From Collybiopsis luxurians FD-317 M1 (Eukaryota > Basidiomycota > Agaricomycetes > Agaricales > Omphalotaceae): a stretch of DNA of 64,000 nucleotides. Shown in pieces: positions 58,796-64,000 of the stretch. Position 1 is the stretch's first letter. Every line of letters starts with the position of its first letter. The DNA lies in NCBI GenBank assembly GCA_000827265.1, contig KN834872.1, positions 1-64,000 of the forward strand. Reading direction: 5' to 3'. A program made the translations under genes and the position numbers. The notes beneath the pieces were generated by a model. That model had not been told where the DNA came from. It made no database searches and saw only the letters and a program-made list of their open reading frames with translations.

Positions 58796-61620
58796 TTGAC
58801 GTCGAGGCTTTTAGATGATGGTGGTTGGGGGAAGTGGAACTTGAGTATCCAGGTTTTGAAAGCTGATTGCAAAATTATAGAATAGATTCCAAAATGGTGT
58901 TTACCTACAAACAAACTACCAATTCATTGTTCCCCGAGAATGCTGCCAAATGTACAGCTGTCCCGACATCGGTGGAGCAATAAATAGTATATTTGTTTGG
59001 GAGTAAATGCATCACTGAGGTTGGAATTTATTCTACAATTTCGCAATCAGCTGGAATTGAGGTACGGAATGGCCGTGTGAATCATGTGCCAGCCTCCCAG
59101 CCGGCCCGATTGGGTTTCTTTCCTTCCTCCGTCCTTCCTCTATCTCGCTCACGAATTTTTTCATATTAATGACTCGAAATGAGGGTATCGACGATTATGG
59201 CACAGATGTCTTGTACCACTAGCTCAAAAAGCCCTATAGAGCGGTTAGACGCAGCCCCATCTGGAAATTCAAGCGTGTTTTGGCGTTCATCCTCTTGTCG
59301 AACAAGCCACTCTACCGCCATGTGGTTATAGTCCAACGGCCAAAATAATCTAGCTAGCCCCAAAATGATGTTTATGAATAGGGAGATGGGATATCAATTC
59401 CTATTTCTAAAAAGCTAGCTTCAATTTCACATTTACATTGTTCTCGCTCACTGATCTTAGATTACTTCACTCTTTCACCTGCAACCGCCCGATCGGCACA
59501 AGCTGTGTACTTCGTCAAGCCCTCCTGATCCCGCCTTCGGGTGTAGCATTCTCAACTTTGTTCTACAATAATGTCTCTTCTTCTATTGCAACTTTCGTGT
59601 CCATTGTTTCCCTAACAAAGAGTACGTTCCTACCACTGTAAAATTTGTTACCACAACTAATAGAACACCGGAAGAGAATATCAAATTAGACACACCATAC
59701 GCTTTTGAGCCTGACTTGTAAAGCGTTCGGTTTGCTTCACAGACAAGCGAGGTTAACAGTATGCTTTAACTGAACACTCAGCTCTGACTCTTTCCGAAAT
59801 ACAGATGTGATCTGCATGTCCAAATTTGTTGAGAGCATGGCTCTAGTGTGTTCAGCTGTATCGTCAAATTTTCGATCCGGAATTGACGTATGCAACAGAT
59901 CAGCCGAGTTCCAAAGATTGGTTCGTTCTCCCTTGACGAGCTCCGCTATTATATGTCGGAGAAAGGCATTCAAATGCCATTATAATGATCACCTCATTAT
60001 AATGCCGGAAATATTTGATAACGACATTACAAGGCTCAGCCCTAGGTCCGGCCGGCCACCCCCAAAACTCTCCGTTATCATGGCATTATGAGCGCCTGAT
60101 ATGGCCTGATAAGATAGGAATCAGGAATTACACGTTGCGCACTGCGTCAACCTTGCCAGTCATTCCGCTTGAAACTTGGTAGAGTTGGTGAATTCTATCA
60201 TAACTTTCCTATCTCCAAATTCCAGGTCATCTATTCTTCTTGTTCTGTGTCGGCGATCCCTCGTATAGCGAGCGACACCGTTTCTCCCCTTCAAACTTTT
60301 TCCCACCCATCAAATGGATGCTAAACTCCCAGGGCGACAAAAATAAAAAGGTGTGTTGTATATCCTCCAATAAAAAGGCAAAAGCTATCAGCTGGGCTGT
60401 TAATTGGCTACGAAAAGTACCCAGCCGTAGAGTATGAAAGAAAATCGAACGGCTGTTAAATGGTCACGCAAACTACCCAGCCACGAGCTATGTACATATT
60501 TTTTTGATATTGTGTGACTGTCGCCGTGTGTTTATCCTGTTCCGATGCACACCGGAAGCCCAATTTTTGTTAATGGGTCAAGAAGTCCCTCATATCGATA
60601 TCTGTATATATACATTGTAAATCAGCTTCATTACTTCGTTGCCTGTATGTAAATAGTCTGGTTTTCATGGGTGGCAGGGGATCTACAGCAGCGGCTTCGC
60701 GGGTCAGTTGTGAGCCCGTCCCTACTGCCCATGACCGCCCTGAGGAGAATGATGCTTGCGCCGCATCGGGATACTTCTCAGAAAACCGGCGTTCAGATCT
60801 TGGACTGTGCCGTGTAATATACTTCCTTCCTTCCTTCCTTCCTTCCTTTGTTGCTGTTCTCCCACATTGTCGCGCAGCTTCAACTCTTTTTGAATATCAA
60901 CAATTTCTATTGAACCCTACGAAATTGGATGTGTACTTGGTTACGCCTACATCAAATTTCTCAATGCCAGCGTGAATTGTTCTTGCATTTTTTTTTTACA
61001 AGACACCCATTAGTTTTCCTTGGCTGTTGGTTGAGCATGCCCTTGAGCAAATTGAACTATACGTGCTGCACTTGGGCCTCTGTCATTACCCTGGGTTGTT
61101 TACTATCACTGGTGTATTTATGTAATTAATATATGTCACATTTTCGTAGTGGTTTGGATTTGCTATATCTCGACTATCATCAAATATTGGACACTGAGAT
61201 CTTACGAGAAGCTCTCAACTTCAGCTGGGGTGTGTTTCACAAGCTGCGATGCATTCCAAGGACTTATAAGGCATTTTACGCAAGAGACTGTACTTATTAA
61301 CCCTAACTCCGTGGATAAATATATCCCTATGACCAAGTGGTAAGTATGCACAAGCTGATAACCCTTAGCGCCCATCTAACAACAGTCCGTAAGTTTGATT
61401 CTCCCAAAAATATAATATTCTAACAAAGTCCCTAATAGCAAACTGTACTATAGTGTAGTATAGAATGGTGCAGTACAGTATAAGAAAGAGTAGTACAGTA
61501 CAGTATAGGAAACTGAAAGGCGAAATTTGTTTTTCATTATGGGAGCCTCGGCTCATGAGCGCTTAAAAGGATGCCGGTCTTACAAATAGCGGCCGCTCTT
61601 GGGAATGCGACTGCATCATT
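58796..61620. other. No supported gene; small hairpin and simple repeat
   Basis: The best exon-like ORF is reverse 59737-59973 (78 aa, LVKGERTNLWNSADLLHTSI), no family. A hairpin of ATTATAATGATC words lies near 59970-60010. At 61440-61510 there is low-complexity TACAGTA/TATAGTA sequence. Other ORFs are short. Confidence 0.4.
60822..60849. repeat. CTTC microsatellite
   Basis: About seven CTTC tetranucleotide units. Confidence 0.9.
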
Positions 61621-62064
61621 ACGTGGCATTATGATGGCCGTTTACACGGTGTACTTACAATCGGACACCTTCACAGTCGTGCCTGGAGCTCACACTCACA
61701 CTGAGGGAGCTCACACTCACACTTACGTGGCTCACACTCACACTTGAGCCGCTCAGACTCAGACTCAAGCGGCTCAAGCTCACACTCGGGCAGCCCAGGC
61801 TCACTGCCTATCTTCTGAGTCAAGATAATGGTGAGACTTCGAGGTAGTTTTCGGTCAATGATCAATTATACAGAGTATATACAATGCCGATTAGACAGTA
61901 GTTCAAGATATGATAACAAAACTATTGAATATTAATAAAGTATGAGTTCCAGTCAAAATTGGCACCATTTATATTTGAGGAGGGTTCATTCGAGAATCCC
62001 GTTGCATTACCTTGAGCTACAGCAATAGAAATTAACATAGCGTATATAGCAAAAAAGCAAAATG

Positions 62065-62467
62065 TTACATACAGAGCAGGGTAAAATCAATACTTGAGCC
62101 ATATGCCGACTGTGAGTGTTGCATTAACTCCCACATGTTCGCATAAGGTTGCTGTGGCAGATTGGCTGGTCCAGATTGCATATAGGTGAACATTTCATCT
62201 TTTGTTCAAGATGAATCTCAAGTATAAAGAAAAAAGGACAACTTACATGGAGCAGAGAATGGTTCACGCATTGGTGTTTGCAGTGGCTGTGGCGATGACA
62301 ACTGAGTTTGTACTGTAGCTAGAAGATGATTTTAGTAACCAAATTTGTCAGAGGGTCAGAGATGTAGGGAACATACCAATGGCAGGATAAGGATCAGAAA
62401 TGGACCGTGCTTGAGCTTTCAACTTACGTATAGGAGCGGCACAGCCAGAAGAGCTAGATTCAGCCAT
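62065..62467 (-). CDS. Small Pro/Gln-rich protein inside the TIR element
   Basis: Three exons in one frame from ATG 62467: MAESSSSGCAAPIRKLKAQA...YPAI, then after a GTATGT...CTAG intron TVQTQLSSPQPLQTPMREPF, then after a second GT-AG intron EMFTYMQSGPANLPQQPYAN and WELMQHSQSAYG to a stop at 62065. About 100 aa. Composition suggests a disordered, possibly regulatory segment. No domain recognised. It may instead be the 3' half of the gene starting at 63000. Confidence 0.4.
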
Positions 62468-63000
62468 TTTGATTTGCAATTTAACTGTCGGCGTGTCCGG
62501 TCAAAGTGCAAGTTTTGATCTGTGTCTACACGCATTCGCACAACTGCTGCAGCGACTATCAATGATATATTAATATTGGCATCTTCGTGCTTGATGGGAG
62601 CTTCTGTGGCTATTAAAAACGCATTTAGAGTATGGATTCATTCATAATAAAAGATTGACATACATGGATCCTTCACGAGAAGACTTTCATGGCCTTCATT
62701 GCGCAAATAGTCACTTAACGCGTCATAATCAATCCAATTAAAACCCAGGAACTTCGCAGGGTTCTGTTCAATGAATTCAGCGTTGTAATACTGCAGCATA
62801 GACGCGTGAGTGATCTAACGATGCATGTTTGATGGGAATGTGATGATAGGAACACCTACCTGATCACGAAATCTAAGTAGAAGATGCTTTGGAATGCATC
62901 TGATGAGCTCTTGAAGCTGCTCATTGCTTTCTTGCCCAACCATGGGTGCACCAGGAGATGGTGGTATGAGAAAGAGTAAGATTTGATACATGGTAAACAT
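62419..63000 (-). CDS. Unknown spliced gene inside the TIR element
   Basis: Exons in one frame: NEQLQELIRCIPKHLLLRFRDQ (start at 63000 or 62991), YYNAEFIEQNPAKFLGFNWI and DYDALSDYLRNEGHESLLV after a 70-nt intron, then TEAPIKHEDANINISLIV and MRVDTDQNLHFDRTRRQLN after a second intron, with a stop at 62419 that overlaps the start of the next ORF. The helical text suggests a folded protein, but I know no family for it. Being enclosed by the TIRs suggests capture or an element-encoded accessory protein. Confidence 0.35.
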
Positions 63001-63207
63001 AAAATATCCTAGTTCGTATACTACTCCCCGATTATCCCGACCTCAACTACGACTTATTCCGAAATTGAGCGTGATCCTCCCGGAATGTGAGTGTGACCCT
63101 TGTGATTGTGAGTGTGGGCCTGCTGAGTGTGAGTGTGAGCGGCTCGAGTGTGAGTGTGAGGTGCCTGAGTGTGAGTGTGAGGCCCAGGCACGAGTGTGAA
63201 GGTGTCC

Positions 63208-64000
63208 AGTTATACCTATACCCCCGTTTACATTATGGCCCTTATGACACCTTATCGGCGCTTAAGAGTAATTTATTAAAGTTCCGACATATCCTACAAG
63301 TACGCGGTCTGTTTATGGTTCATATGCCATCGAGAGCTTCGAACGGACGAAGAGGCTGCACATAGAACGATTCAATCAATGCTCGACTATCTTATGTAAA
63401 AATCTTGCCTCATCTTTATAATGTGGCAAGGCTTCGGTAGCTATGGTATTGCACAAAGCCTAGTCATGCCCTTGTTGAGTGGAGTATATGTAGGTATGTC
63501 ATTCATGGGATTTATGAGTGTCTGGATCTTCTTCAGTTTTTCTTATAACTAATTCACAGACACGTAGTGGCTTTCATCCCTGTGGTTAAATCATACTTAT
63601 TATTGTATTTTTATTTTACTCAGGTTCTCAAGCTTAGAGTGATACAAGACGTAGCCACGATGCAGGTGATCTTCCTTTTGCTCGTACTCCCTTGCCGTTC
63701 AACGCGCCACGAAATTTCTGACCTTCTTACTATCTGTGACAACCCTTTCTCTGCTATTTCTGGCATCATAAACACCCCCAACATAAACAGATTCGAGGTT
63801 GTTTTTCACACCCGATCAGTCCTACCATTTTTTTCATCTCAGCTATCTCCGGCTTCCTATCTAAATCGACTCTTACTTTGACCATACTACTCTATTGATT
63901 TCTAGATCTTAGATATAACTGCAGTATGCTGCATATGAAAAGGTTTAAATCATCAATAATAATCGGAGTGCACCTTGTTCATTCTATCACTCAATCTATG
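63208..64000. other. No supported gene at the right edge
   Basis: The forward ORF 63567-63881 (104 aa) has a hydrophobic start (YLLLYFYFTQVLKLRVIQDV) but no family resemblance and may be cut by chance stops. Nothing else is seen. Confidence 0.4.

Larger units (their letters stand above)
61663..63207. mobile_element. TIR element with subterminal repeat arrays (about 1.55 kb)
   Basis: Left end GGACACCTTCACAGTCGTGCC and right end, reversed, GGACACCTTCACACTCGTGCC match at all but one or two bases. Inside each end lies an array of about five units of 21-24 bp built on CACACTCACACT (61690-61800) or its complement (63085-63185). Weaker matching extends outward to GGCATTATGATGGCC (61625) and GGCCCTTATGACACC (to 63251), so the true ends may be outside these coordinates. 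Subterminal repeats of this sort are typical transposase-binding sites in hAT-like and similar DNA transposons. No transposase was recognised; two spliced ORFs are inside. Confidence 0.65.

Noticed and set aside
59970..60130. Helitron-like end near 60.1 kb
   Set aside because: Some words resemble the outer ends of the 61.6-63.25 kb element, but no CTRR end, hairpin and host AT insertion site could be shown together.
61671..63199. Cys/Glu-rich ORFs (CECE-type) at 61671-61865 and 62990-63199
   Set aside because: They are translations of the subterminal CACACTCACACT arrays on opposite strands at the two element ends; the 21-bp period creates a 7-aa pattern by chance.
1..64000. tRNA or rRNA genes
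   Set aside because: Looked for GGTTCGAA-type B boxes and cloverleaf partners. The GGGTTCGAACCC words at about 12575 and 44570 lie inside the permease exons; no convincing tRNA was found.
1..64000. CRISPR arrays or bacterial operon signals
   Set aside because: Gene structure is clearly eukaryotic, and the tandem repeats found have no spacer-repeat regularity.

Overview
The window is nuclear DNA of a filamentous basidiomycete, most likely an agaricomycete mushroom. The reasons are intron-dense genes with short introns of about 40-110 nt, a purine nucleoside permease, a MARVEL-domain protein, a KRE2/MNT1-type mannosyltransferase, a basidiomycete-style seven-helix membrane protein, and remnants of a large uncharacterised gene family known to me only from basidiomycetes. 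Exact species cannot be read from the sequence. Intact genes are few, and most of the window is duplicated, decayed or repeat-derived.

Layout. 1-7 kb: CpG-poor DNA with remnants of the uncharacterised family (2.5-3.2 and 5.8-6.7 kb) and an unknown multi-exon gene (4.8-5.4 kb). 7-11.5 kb: little that can be supported. 11.5-14.1 kb: purine nucleoside permease (+) convergent with a MARVEL protein (-), followed by a 3' scrap of the mannosyltransferase. 14.9-19.9 kb: no recognisable gene. 19.9-26.7 kb, block 1: seven-helix protein (+), a small conserved ORF (-), a broken mannosyltransferase (-), a mucin-like single-pass membrane protein (+). 26.7-30.5 kb: inverted remnants of the 4.8-5.4 kb gene, split by a retroelement-like stretch with a JmjC-like fragment. 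30.8-32.1 kb: an intact extended-SDR reductase. 34.65-41.4 kb, block 2: a direct repeat of block 1 with the opposite set of survivors (mannosyltransferase intact; seven-helix and mucin-like genes broken). 41.2-43.5 kb: the longest copy of the uncharacterised family, itself broken. 43.7-47 kb: inverted copy of the permease block. 47-64 kb: mainly repeats, including two foldback elements, a third decayed copy of the MARVEL/mannosyltransferase block at 57.9-58.8 kb, and a TIR element with subterminal repeat arrays and two spliced ORFs at 61.7-63.2 kb.

The intact genes suggest cell-surface and secretory functions: Golgi mannosylation, an O-glycosylatable Ser/Thr-rich surface protein, tetraspan and seven-helix membrane proteins, and nucleoside uptake. 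No operon-like linkage is implied. The main story is evolutionary: a nest of direct and inverted segmental duplications in which sister blocks have lost different genes, decay is dominated by CpG to TpG/CpA change, and mobile elements inserted after duplication. Introns were inferred by reading splice sites and frames by eye, helped by comparing duplicated copies.
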